A stretch of 64,000 nucleotides of DNA, taken from assembly GCA_025345505.1 (NCBI GenBank), contig JANVCC010000076.1:13284057-13348056 (forward strand), read 5' to 3'. Positions 35,940-45,725 of this stretch are shown here, piece after piece. Position numbers and translations under genes: made by a program. Each line of letters begins with the position of its first letter. The first letter of the stretch is position 1. The notes beneath the pieces were generated by a model. That model ran no database searches, had not been told where the DNA came from, and was given only the letters and a program-made list of their open reading frames with translations. This stretch comes from Todiramphus chloris collaris (taxonomy: Eukaryota > Chordata > Aves > Coraciiformes > Alcedinidae).

Positions 35940-37141
35940 TATGTCCAAAGACCGTTTTCCTTGTCTGTCAAAAGCTCTTCCATGACTTAAAACTCCAAAG
36001 TTTTGTCAGAGGCACTAGCCCTGGAGCCAGGTATTGATATCCAGGTCTTGCCTGTTTCTTCTCTCTCCATTACTGGAAGGATTGAGGAAAATATTACCTG
36101 TACTCCCAAATATTTCTGCATCCTTCCCAAGGCTTGAAGTCTCTTTTTGATTGACCTCAGACTTTTTGTTGTGGCATCACTTGTACCCATGGGAAAGAGC
36201 AGAAATGGATAGTATTCTGAAGGCTGAACAAGGTTTTTCAATCTTGTGGTGACATCCCTAATTTGACCTCCAGGGAGGCAGCAAACTTCCCTGAAAAGAG
36301 GGTTCAGTCTGCAAATGTGTGCTTCCATTCCACACAGGAGGACCATAGTTCATTGTTGTTTCTTCTCAGCACTGGTCTTAATGCAGGTTTTGTTTCGAGG
36401 GATTGGTCTCTCTGATCTTGGTAAGACCGCTTGTGATCTTTACACACTTCACCTACCATACTTGGGGCCTTGTACCTGTTATGCAAGGGTATCTTACAGA
36501 ATAAGGAAGGATCCTGATCTAGTCACGGATATCTCTGCTTACTGCAGGAGGGTACGGGTAAATGACCTCTGGAGGTCCCTTCAAATCTGGGGCATTCTAT
36601 GTTTCTGCATCTCTTACTTCTTGCTGTAATCTTCTTCTACCCCTCTTTGTCCCTTGTGACACTGTTTTCCTTCTGGCACAGAGCAGATTCAGAACCTGCC
36701 TCTGTAGTGGCCAGGATGAGTTGGCTTCTAGGCATCTCAGATGGCAGAGTACAGCTTTACTGATCTATCCCTCTTTCAGACTCTCAAATGCTCCTCAGTC
36801 TCTTCACATCCTCCTGCAGCCACCAAACAGAGCAGTTTATCAATCTGGTCACACCTTCTGCAGTCTTGATTACAATTACTTCCCACCTCTAGGAATATCC
36901 CTTCACATAACTCACAGCCAGATACCTGGGTGATTGCATGGTTGAACAGGAGCTCTGTCTGTGGGGCTGCATTGGTCCTACCAGATGCTAGAAGCTCAGG
37001 AGAAGCAGAGAACACTCCTTTTTGCTGGCTAGTCACCATGCTGCAATGTACTTGCCCACTGGGAAATATATATGCTTTGGCATCAGTTGCAATTAGCCAG
37101 GTTGATTGTTTTCCCATGTTGCTGACTGCAGGCTCCATCAC
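35940..37141 (-). pseudogene. CR1 ORF1 remnant (zinc-finger-like and SGNH esterase-like)
   Basis: 36776-37141 (minus) contains GRTNAAPQTELLFN, then a Cys-rich segment CELCEGIFLEVG...CRRCDQ and the heptad-like IDKLLCLVA, matching the Cys-rich and coiled-coil start of avian CR1 ORF1. 36304-36486 has the conserved (L/M)HNRY motif. 35987-36346 resembles the SGNH/GDSL esterase part: HICRLNPLFREVCCLPGG, IRDVTTRL, GTSDATT in place of the usual GTND block, and VQVIFSSILPV. ORF1 binds RNA or acts in RNP assembly in related LINEs. Here it is broken by frameshifts and the nested CR1 tail. The esterase assignment is from family knowledge. Confidence 0.8.
36541..36608 (+). mobile_element. Nested CR1 tail inside an older CR1, plus strand
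   Basis: ATGACCTCTGGAGGTCCCTT followed by GCATTCTATGTTTCTG is the CR1 3' terminus on the plus strand, opposite to the element around it. Only about 50-70 bp long. It interrupts ORF1-like sequence between 36486 and 36776. Confidence 0.7.
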
Positions 37142-37145
37142 TTGC

Positions 37146-39313
37146 TAACTGAGAGCTACAGACGCTATAAATACACAGAAGACTCAATAAATTAATGTTG
37201 CTAGAAGACCTTACGTAGGGTTGGTTAACAACGGCAACAGCTTTTGGTAAGCAAACAATATTTGCACTGAAGCAGGAAAAAAAAAAAACAAACCCCAGAA
37301 AAAAAACTACATCAATTTTTAGGCTATTATTAAATATTTGTAACAAATTACCAGGAATTAGCAAGCTCTTTTGTACATAACACATCACCTACAAATCTCA
37401 AATTCCCATTTGGAAGAGTCAGGAATTTTCCAACATAAATATTTTAAATGAAAACCACTTAAAGTTTTACAGAAACTATCAGCCCTGTGCCATCCCAGAA
37501 GTTTAAGATAAACTTATCCTGGTCTATAGCCAACACATTTCTCCCTTGCAGCATTTGCTCCTTCTTCTCAGTCTCTCAGTTTTGTTCTTAATATCCGTCA
37601 GATTGTTCATATTCATCACATTCAAAGCATTTATGTACACAAAGTGCAAAGCATAGTCAGGTCCATAAAGAATACAATGTACAATGTGGTAGTTCTTAAT
37701 ATGTTAGTTAGTCTCTAAGGTCAACTATAGAAAAAAAAAATTTCTAAGGCCATTCAACAGTTTATATCCTTTTTACAAAGGCAGTTCAAAGTGTCTTCAG
37801 TTAGGCCCCTTTCCAAGAAGAAAGCTACTTTATATTTTTCCTTTCAGGGGAACAAACTTTGTACTGAAGACATCTATATAATATGTTATTTGCAGGCATC
37901 CTTCAGCAGGAAGAAGACAGAAACCATATAACATGTCTGGGCTTGCAGAATCATTCTGTCAAGAAAGTTATTCTGTCTCTAAAAATAGAAATTTTAAAAT
38001 AAATAAATAAAAGAAAAAAGATAAGAATAATCATTGCATCCTAAGGCTCTTTCTATCCTTGATAGCTTTAGTCTATTCCCTACAATGGATTCTTAACAAC
38101 AGACTACTAATAGAAATGATGAGAAATGAACAGATACATATTTATATAGCTCTGTGATTTTATCACAGCTTTCTGCAATCACTGCATACCTCTAAAATCC
38201 AAGAGCTATTGAATATTGAACTTGCAGCAAACTCACCTTCAAACACACTACTTCAGCTTGGTAAAAAGTTCTTCAGCTCTAAAAGGAAAAACTGGTACCT
38301 TAAACTCTCAAAGTAATCATCCTATAAGCATAAATTCTTGCAATCTTGACCTTTTTGCTTCTGTTCCACACACCAAAAAGTGGTTTATAATGAAAAACAT
38401 TTGAAGTACCTGAGGATATTTCTTACATGCAATCCATAATTTGGGGAAGCCCATCATTGTAATTCTAACATTGAATTTAACTTGACTCTTGTTTCATTGC
38501 ATTTATTATCTTTGTTCTTTTAAAAAGATGTGATGCAGTCACGGCAAATCCATCCTAAATAGCAGATATCCACGTGATTGAATCACCTGTCAATGACCAG
38601 TCAAAGCAGCCTCATTCAAAGTCATGAGTTGTATAGCCATTTGTAAAAATGCCACAGGCTTATTACCTCTTGGTTGGGGAAAGTTTCTAAACTACAGTTA
38701 TCTCCTGCACTATGCCCTTCATGTGCTTTGAAGCACGGCAGTGTAACCGAGGTCAGAATAATTTCTGAACTACAAGGAAGAAGCAAAACATGCATCATTT
38801 TTACTCTGTGTAACATCATTTCCACTCTTGTACCTGCCTCCTTCGATACAGTTTAAACTCACTGCCTACAGACCACTATCAGTCTTTAACTTAGCAGTAA
38901 GAGATATGCAAAAGATAATCATGGCTGCAGATTTATGTGGTTGGGCCATTAGATTGCCTCAGTTTACAATCAAAATGACTTGCTCCTTCCCTTCAGACAG
39001 CCCCTCCCCTCCATGAATCATTAAGTTGGATATTGCATAAAAGTACTTCTCTATTTCATCAGCTTAGTTTTGTATCATACTAACAAGTAAAAGCAGCTTA
39101 CAGGAAGGGTCTTGACACACACAAGTAGGTAGCACTTTTTATTTACAGTTGCAGTGAAATTAAGTAATGGTATGATTCTGTAAATGCAGTAAGAGAAGAA
39201 AAGCATGTCAGCATCTTAAGTGTACCGTAAACAACCTTGTGAAGACATCAGCTTCAACAACAAGCCTACATTTTGAAGTGTGAGTACAAGTGAAGCACAA
39301 CAGTCTAGAGGAA
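37146..39313. other. Unique AT-rich DNA, no gene seen
   Basis: No recognised element, exon or RNA gene. It lies between the RT-less CR1 and the second LTR of the pair. Confidence 0.55.
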
Positions 39314-40118
39314 TGTCACCGTTTAGGGTCAGGGCAGCCCCTTAGACCTATAACAGATGCTCTCTGTTAACCCCCAGCCCTCCCCAAAGGGAAAGAGAAA
39401 GGGAATAAGGGAGAGAGACTTAGCGATTAGAAAAGGAAACTAGAACAGCTTTAATGAAAATGAAAATAGTAATTATAAAAATGGAATATATACAAATCTA
39501 TACAAAACCAGTATAGAACCCAACCCCCCTGATGGTAATTCCATCACCGTCACCACTGATGCTGTGCAGGCACCGGGGCAGTCCCAGACTGGGCCCCGCA
39601 GCAGCCGGGAGCTGTGCTCAGGAGCTGGATTCTGGTACCGGGGTCAGGAACACACAGAGCAGATCGAAGGCAGGACGGACAGAGTCCTCCTTGGGTGCTC
39701 CGAGGAAGGAACCAAAAGAGGATCCGAGCCAAGCCAAACAAAGCTGGCAAAGCAGTCCAAGAGGGGAGAAGGGCCCAGAGACCCTTCAGATCCTTCAGCT
39801 CTATGCCAAATATGATGTATATGGGCTGGAATCCCTCGCTGGTCAGTTTGGGGTCACCCGTCCTGTCCGCTCCTCCCTGCAGGTGCAACCTTTCACCCTC
39901 TGCACCCCCCAATGTGGTCCCCAACATCCAGCAGTGGCTTTGGTCTGCACACCAATCCTTGGCAGTAACTCTAACCATGGGGTGTTATCACTGCTAGCAG
40001 CAGACACTGTCTGTGAGAACAGGCTGCTACCTTCAGACAGTGCAGTTAGTTAGAAGAACTGAGCTGAAAAGTAAAATTACTTAACAGAATTAGTTCTGTT
40101 CTCACTCAAACGAGGACA
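39314..40118 (-). mobile_element. Solo LTR, ERVL-type, minus strand (copy 2 of a pair)
   Basis: The minus strand starts TGTCCTCGTTTGAGTGAG (40118 downward) and ends CCTAAACGGTGACA (39314), 805 bp. The flanks AGGAA (39309-39313) and AGGGA (40119-40123) form a 5-bp target duplication with one mismatch. It aligns with 13677-14384 over its length. A polyadenylation-type ATTAAA is at 39450-39455 (minus). A stem CACTGTCTG...CAGACAGTG spans 40005-40042. It is more GC-rich than copy 1, which fits less CpG and transition decay, or a different subfamily member. The open frames of 83-173 codons across it are LTR noise. Confidence 0.9.
40005..40042. repeat. Inverted repeat conserved in both LTR copies
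   Basis: Nine-base arms CACTGTCTG (40005-40013) and CAGACAGTG (40034-40042). Copy 1 has the matching 8-base arms at 14262-14287 with a shorter loop. Its retention in two copies with different spacers suggests a feature of the ancestral LTR. Confidence 0.75.
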
Positions 40119-40438
40119 AGGGAATAGTAGAATTAGTAAAAGATAAAGTGAATGCAACAGGGATCATCAGAATTTGTTTCCATACAAGAAATAACTAAAT
40201 TAATTATTTTCATCCTGTCAAGGATAAGATTGAAGGGTAATGTGACACAGTTTCATAAAATTCCCAGTACTGTGAAAAAGTGAGTAGAACAACCATTCAC
40301 TGTTTCTTTTAAAATAAGAATTAAAGGCCTCACATGAGGCTACCAGGGTCAGAGTAGCCCAAACAAAAATGGAGCTCTTGATACAATGGTGTAGTAAAAC
40401 ATGATGCCACCAAACACTGCAACTATTCACATACTTAC

Positions 40439-40633
40439 ATGTGTTTGTTGTTTTGGCTTTTTTTTTTGGTGGTTTTGTGGGGGTTTTTTTGTGTGATGTG
40501 GTTTTGTTTGTGGGTTTGGGGTTTTTTTCATTTGTTTGTTTGTTTATGGGGATGTGTTTGGTTTTGCTTTTATTTTGGTTGGTTGGTTGTGGGGTTTGTT
40601 GTTTGGTTTTTGGTTTTTTTTTTTTTACACTCA
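40439..40633 (+). repeat. G/T-only low-complexity tract
   Basis: For about 190 bases the plus strand has only a handful of A or C. It includes GTTTGTTTGTTT, GTGGGTTTGGGGTTTTTTT and GGTTGGTTGGTTGTGGGG. The complementary strand appears as a spurious Lys/Thr/Pro-rich frame. Confidence 0.9.
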
Positions 40634-41879
40634 GTTCAACAAATCTGTGCAAGCAAATGGATTAAACACAAAAACACTCCCTCTGCTTTAGGTGGTTCCT
40701 GAGCCACATGTTTTCCAAATCTGTGAGAGTTTTTAGGGAAATATGGCCATCACCACTGTGCACTGTTCTGATACTTCCCATAGTGACATTACTAGAGAGA
40801 GAAAACCAAGCCTAGATGATTCACTCCAGAAATCCTGCTTTTCTGTGAACTCACTGTCATCAAACTTATGCAGAGAAAAGTGCAGTTTCACTTTGGAGGA
40901 TATATCCAGATCTGAAAATCCACAAGCTGAAAGCTAATGACTGAAGCAAAGCTCTTAAGGAGCACTAATTATTTCCATCTGAAATCACATCACCTTAACA
41001 AATATTTATTACCAATGTTTCCTTTTTCCTCAGTTTTCCTTACCATTTGCTCTTAGCTGTCAAAAAAAGATTGCTTATGCTACTGGATGAGTTGGATAAT
41101 GGACAACCATGACACTTTCCCCTCCTCAAGGAAACAACAGAATCTCAGCAATTTTTTCTTCTTTCCTGTCAGTTTATGCACCTCAGTTGCACAATCCAAA
41201 TTACTAAAATAATTACAGAATTTAGGATAACATACATCTTGGCAAATTGCATTCCAGGAAATCTTAATTCACAGGAGATTCCCTAAAGCTTTATCACAGA
41301 CTGGTGGTGTCTACTGAAGCATAAAGCATTTACATCACAGAAGATATATCCTCCTCCATTTAAAAACTGATCTAGAATATAATTCATTGTAAGTAGCTAT
41401 CTCAAAATTAGTGACATTTTCCTGTAAATGGCACTGTGTTCACCACTATATGTGAATAAGCACAATCCTTTGCTCAGACTGCATCTCTGTTCCAGATCCT
41501 GAACCTCTGTCTCATTCTCTGGGTTACAAAAGGATTGCATATATTAACTTAAAATCATGTTTTGTTGTGTATGTTAATCACAGTCTATAACAAGTGGAAA
41601 GAGGTCAATACAGTTTTTTTTAAAAATAAAGATGCTGCCACTGATCAACAAGCATTCAACAGATCTCCATGTAATTCAGGGAAGGAAAAGACAAGACACA
41701 CTATTGTATAACAGAAGGTAATTTCATTTTTCTCCAAAGTAAGGCAAAATATAGGGGAAGTTGTCATAAGTTCCCCTTTCTTTTCCACTACCAGATATAT
41801 CCTTCCACAACATACCTGTGCTGGCTGTACAACTCACTGAATTCAACTCCAGGAGATGTTTTAATGCTCTAACCTTGGA

Positions 41880-41896
41880 GGGGGGGGGGGGGGGGG
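41880..41896 (+). repeat. 17-base poly-G run
   Basis: Uninterrupted G homopolymer. Other runs are at 21659-21670 (12 G) and 59559-59568 (10 G). Length may be unreliable because such runs sequence poorly. Confidence 0.85.
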
Positions 41897-44879
41897 AGCT
41901 AATTTACAGTAATTATAACACAGATCATAATGTCTTGTATTTTAGAGATAATTCAGTTCACCAAGGTTAGATAAGTAAATAGTGCAAACGAACAATATAG
42001 TTCTGAACAGCTAGTACTGAAAACTCGCCTGTCATAAAATACATGGGTCAACATTTTACCTTACATCTACTTTACATGAGATGTCCCTTATACTGAACAA
42101 ATTTCCCAGTACCTGTGCAGTGTCTCTAACTTCTGAGAAAGATCTTGCATGGAAGAAGGAGGGAAGAGTCCAGTTGAAACACGTGATTCTGACAAAGGTT
42201 TAAAATTAACTAACTTTCTAATTACCTTGTAACTGCTTCTTTTTTTTTTTTTTTCCTTTTTGCATGTAAAAAAAGGCACATAATATCCACAGCAAATTAG
42301 ATTCATATTATTCTAAAATAATAATTTTAGTGTACCCCACTTTCCAAAAAAAGTATAGCAAGTATTATTTGCATTAAATAGATTTTCTTTTTTCCATGTT
42401 AAATTCCTATGGAAATAACCAAATGAGTTTCACAGGTACTCCCACAAAAGTAACTTTTTTTTCCAGTAGGACTCACAAAGGCACACCTTACTAGTTTTTC
42501 AGGAGTTGACTTAGTTTTTAATTAGTGCAAGTCTGGACCCAGGATCAAATTCCCCCTTAACAATTGAACATAAATTAATGTGCCTTTCTAGATGGTATTT
42601 CTCACTTTTATTTAATCTGATGGGAACCTATTTTGTGTGCTTTCAGAACCCTCCATAATACAGTCCAAAGCAAATAGGGACAATCCAGAGATTTGCTTCA
42701 AAAGCAGACACCTGACTTCAGCTAAAACCCTAATGCAAAGGCAGTCCAATAGGTCCCATAAGCATCAGGGCCCTTATAAAACAGGACCAAAAGAAAGTAA
42801 GGAAACAAAGTCAGAGCACAAAATTGTACTCTTTAAATAACAGTGCATGATGCTTTAAAGGACTTTGGATAGGATATTTTTTCCCTCTATTTTAAACCAG
42901 TACTGAGTAGTATTTCAATCTCTGTACCCGATTAACCATATTCTGAAAGAACCTGTCAGTATAGCTTCAGACAATATTTAACAAACATTACCTTCATGAA
43001 TCAGTCTAGTAGACAGCATATTTTATTTACTGATGACTAGAGCTGGAGATTTTTGTGGAAGGCACCAACTGAATGCTTGCAGAATAGCATTGGCCCTATT
43101 AACATTTCAGCACTTAAAACCTAAATAATTTCTGTTCTGTTTCCCTTGCCAAGTACCTCTGGCACTTTCATACCAGAGTATGAGCTAAAGCAAAGCTACT
43201 GGCTACTTTCCAGATTAACGAATTTCCAATTTCTAATGAAAAGACTGGGGAGAAACCATAAGAAGTGCTTGCAAAAAAGTCATGTAGTTTGTTGCACTAG
43301 CAGCATATCTCCCTTGGGAGCAGCAACCATGAGACCACATGTGTCTTTTTTGGCATCTTATCTCTACTGCCTCCTCTTTTGCCATCACTTTTTCCCACCT
43401 AAGGAAAGTGCCAATATCAACCTAACTTAAAAAATTAACTTCCATAACATCTTCACGCCCTTCATGCTGTTCCTGTCTCCCCTTTCCATTTGGTTCTGGA
43501 GATCAACATGACAACAGCAGCAGCTGCAGCTGTGTACATTAAATGGAAATATTTCAGCTGTCACAGATCTGATGGAGATATGATAACTATACTAACATTC
43601 TCATTGTTAATTTGTAGTGCCCTAATCAGTGTTTCAGACATAAAAAGAGATTTTTGCAATTTTATAGTTTAATTCACTCCAATCTTGGTGTAACTTTCCA
43701 AGTGGTTTCTGAGAAGGCAGTCTGCACATTCATCAAGGTAAATCCCAGTACACAGCATGAGTCACAAGGAAAGAAGAACCATCCAAACAAATACAGGATC
43801 AATAGGAACAAACATATCATATACAGCATGAATTCTGCTTTCCAATACAGTCACAGAAACTGCAAGATAACCACAACTTTTAACAGTGCCAAGATATAAA
43901 TTGCTACTTGTAATCACCTTCCTGCTCACTGGTAGAAGGCCTTCCAGGCAGTTAGTTTTTAACTGTCATCCTGGGCCTCCTGCATATGTAAGACATATTA
44001 AAACAGTTTTCTCATAAAATCACTCCAGTGACTTTAAATGTAATGAATTTTCTGTTTTGTTACCCTTAGTAAGTATAACTACCACTCACCCTTTGGTACC
44101 TATCTTCATAAAACATGACAACCACAGACTGATTACCAGACTATTTCTGGATTGCTCAGGTCTGCACTACTATACACAGTTGTCACGGCAGAGCAAGTTC
44201 AAGGTATAATACCACAAGAGAATGTGCCATGGGCATAAGAAATTCAGAGTGCCTATGAAAAAAAATTATTTCTTGAAATGCTGTAAGCCCATCACCAACA
44301 CAAAAGTATGATCACTTTATTCTTTAGAGGTGTAGAAACCCCAACAACCCTCTTATACAGCAGCTAGGAACTGTTCTTGTGGTAAGTGGTAAGACAGAAT
44401 ACAATCCTATATTGCACAATTCCTAACTCTCCTATGCAATTCCTTAAGAACAGCAGTTACTTCTTCACATACTTTGTAAGAGTTTCAGGAGATGTGGGTA
44501 ACAACTCTGCTGGCATGTCATACTCAAAATTTCATACAGAAATGAAGAGGGCATTCAGACTCTCTCCTACAGCTAGCAGCTGCAATAACAAAAGCTACCA
44601 AAGACTTTCATTTTATGGGTCTGTATCAATCCCACTGGACAAGACTTGCTCCATTCTCTGGGCATATCTATATGCCAGCAAGCTCATACACATGGTTTGG
44701 ACCGCAAGATTCTCTTGAACCTATATAAAGAAGGAAAAAAATCAAATTAAACAGCTTTATTGCCTTGTGCTTATGCATGCCTGTCTGCAAGTTTCAGTGT
44801 GTCCTAGGCTGGAATGTGTATGATTTTATCACAGGGACAGTGTGATGGTACTATTCATGTTTACTTCTACCAGTATATC

Positions 44880-45247
44880 AGATCATAGAACAGCTTTTGT
44901 TGGAAGGAAACTTAACGATCATCTAGTTTCACCCCCCTGCCATAGGCAGGGACACCTCCCACTAGACCAGATTGCTCAAAGACCCTTCCAACCTGGCCTT
45001 AAACACTTCCAGGAATGGGGCGTCACACTTCCCTGGGCAACCCATTTCCCTGTCTCACCACCATCATAGTAAAGAATTTCTTCCTAATGTCTAATCTAAA
45101 TCTACCCTGCTCTAATTTAAAACCATTAGCCCTTGTCTTACCACCATGTGCCCTTATAAACAGTGCCTCCCCAGATTTTCTATAAGCCCCCTTTAGGTAC
45201 TGTAAGGCCACTATAAGGTCTCCCCAGAGCCTTCTCTTCTCCAGTAT
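44880..45247 (-). mobile_element. CR1 LINE 3' fragment, minus strand
   Basis: The left end carries the 3' terminus (minus strand GTTCTATGATC, 44882-44892). Rightward is the 3' UTR with GGTGTCCCTGCCTATGGCAG and the ORF2 C-terminus: 45023-45262 (minus) reads ILEKRRLWGDLIVALQYLKG and RLDIRKKFFTMMVVRQ. About 370 bp, 5'-truncated. More diverged than the 23.9-kb copy. Confidence 0.93.
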
Positions 45248-45418
45248 ACAGTGTCCAGCCAACAGGAATGCCTGCAGTTTTGGGAAAACATAAGAGGTAA
45301 GTAGGAAAATCTCCCCTCTTGTTCCAGAGGGGCAGCAGAAACCCTATTTTTGGTATTTCAGAGGACATCCCTTTTTCTCTTTGCCCTTGTGCATCACAAT
45401 CCTACCTGCACCTGACAG

Positions 45419-45725
45419 CAGGACAGCCAAGGACAGCCCAGTGGCAACAGACAGTCAGGGTCACAGATGAAGACCTTCACTTCAGCAAAACTGAATCAGT
45501 TCCACTGTCAGGGAAAATGGACCCGTTACACTCACAGAAAACCTACACCAGTGCCTAGGCCTCCTTGTCCAGACATGAAAGAGAAGTGCCACAGCTGGTT
45601 AAATAATTGTGCTCAGAAGATTAAGTATGTAATGAAGGCTGTCATGCTTTCCATTGTCCTGATAGCCATGCACTTCACGAAAGATGCCACGTGCTATTGC
45701 AAACACAGTTTGTACTTCCATGACA
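45419..45725 (+). other. Exon-like open segment, unknown
   Basis: A pyrimidine-rich run (45370-45400) leads to CCTGACAG, an acceptor-like site. An open frame then starts at 45419 and stays open past a strong donor-like GTAAGT at 45726. The encoded peptide is Gln/Ser-rich at first, has a Pro/Cys stretch (PVPRPPCPDMKEKCHSW), then a hydrophobic run (AVMLSIVLIAM) that could be a membrane segment, then CYCKHSLYFH. I do not recognise a family. About 100 open codons can arise by chance, so this is only a candidate internal exon or decayed exon. Confidence 0.15.

Larger units (their letters stand above)
34452..37145 (-). mobile_element. CR1 LINE retaining ORF1 and endonuclease but lacking RT, minus strand
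   Basis: The minus strand reads from an ORF1-like start (near 37141) through ORF1, the ORF1-ORF2 junction and the endonuclease to the linker stretch CRKSRKWDRRPA (about 34900). It then jumps directly to the CR1 3' region (minus strand TAGAGGAGGGCAGCAAACC), which runs to TGGACTAGATGATC-like sequence and the tail near 34452. The whole RT domain, about 2 kb in a full CR1, is missing. The 3' end differs in sequence from the other CR1 tails here, so it is a different and apparently older subfamily. A short plus-strand CR1 tail lies within ORF1 (36541-36608). Confidence 0.88.
40119..44879. other. Unique AT-rich DNA with a G/T strand and a poly-G run
   Basis: No gene seen. It contains a near-pure G+T stretch (40439-40633) and a 17-G homopolymer (41880-41896). 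A 110-codon open frame at 44386-44718 shows no family features. Confidence 0.55.

Noticed and set aside
39532-40053. Overlapping frames of 83-173 codons on both strands
   Set aside because: They lie inside the solo LTR at 39314-40118, which is GC-richer than its flanks; open on several frames at once, as expected by chance.
40218-40652. 144-codon minus-strand frame rich in Lys, Thr, Pro and Asn
   Set aside because: It is the complement of the G/T low-complexity tract; lack of stops follows from composition, not coding.
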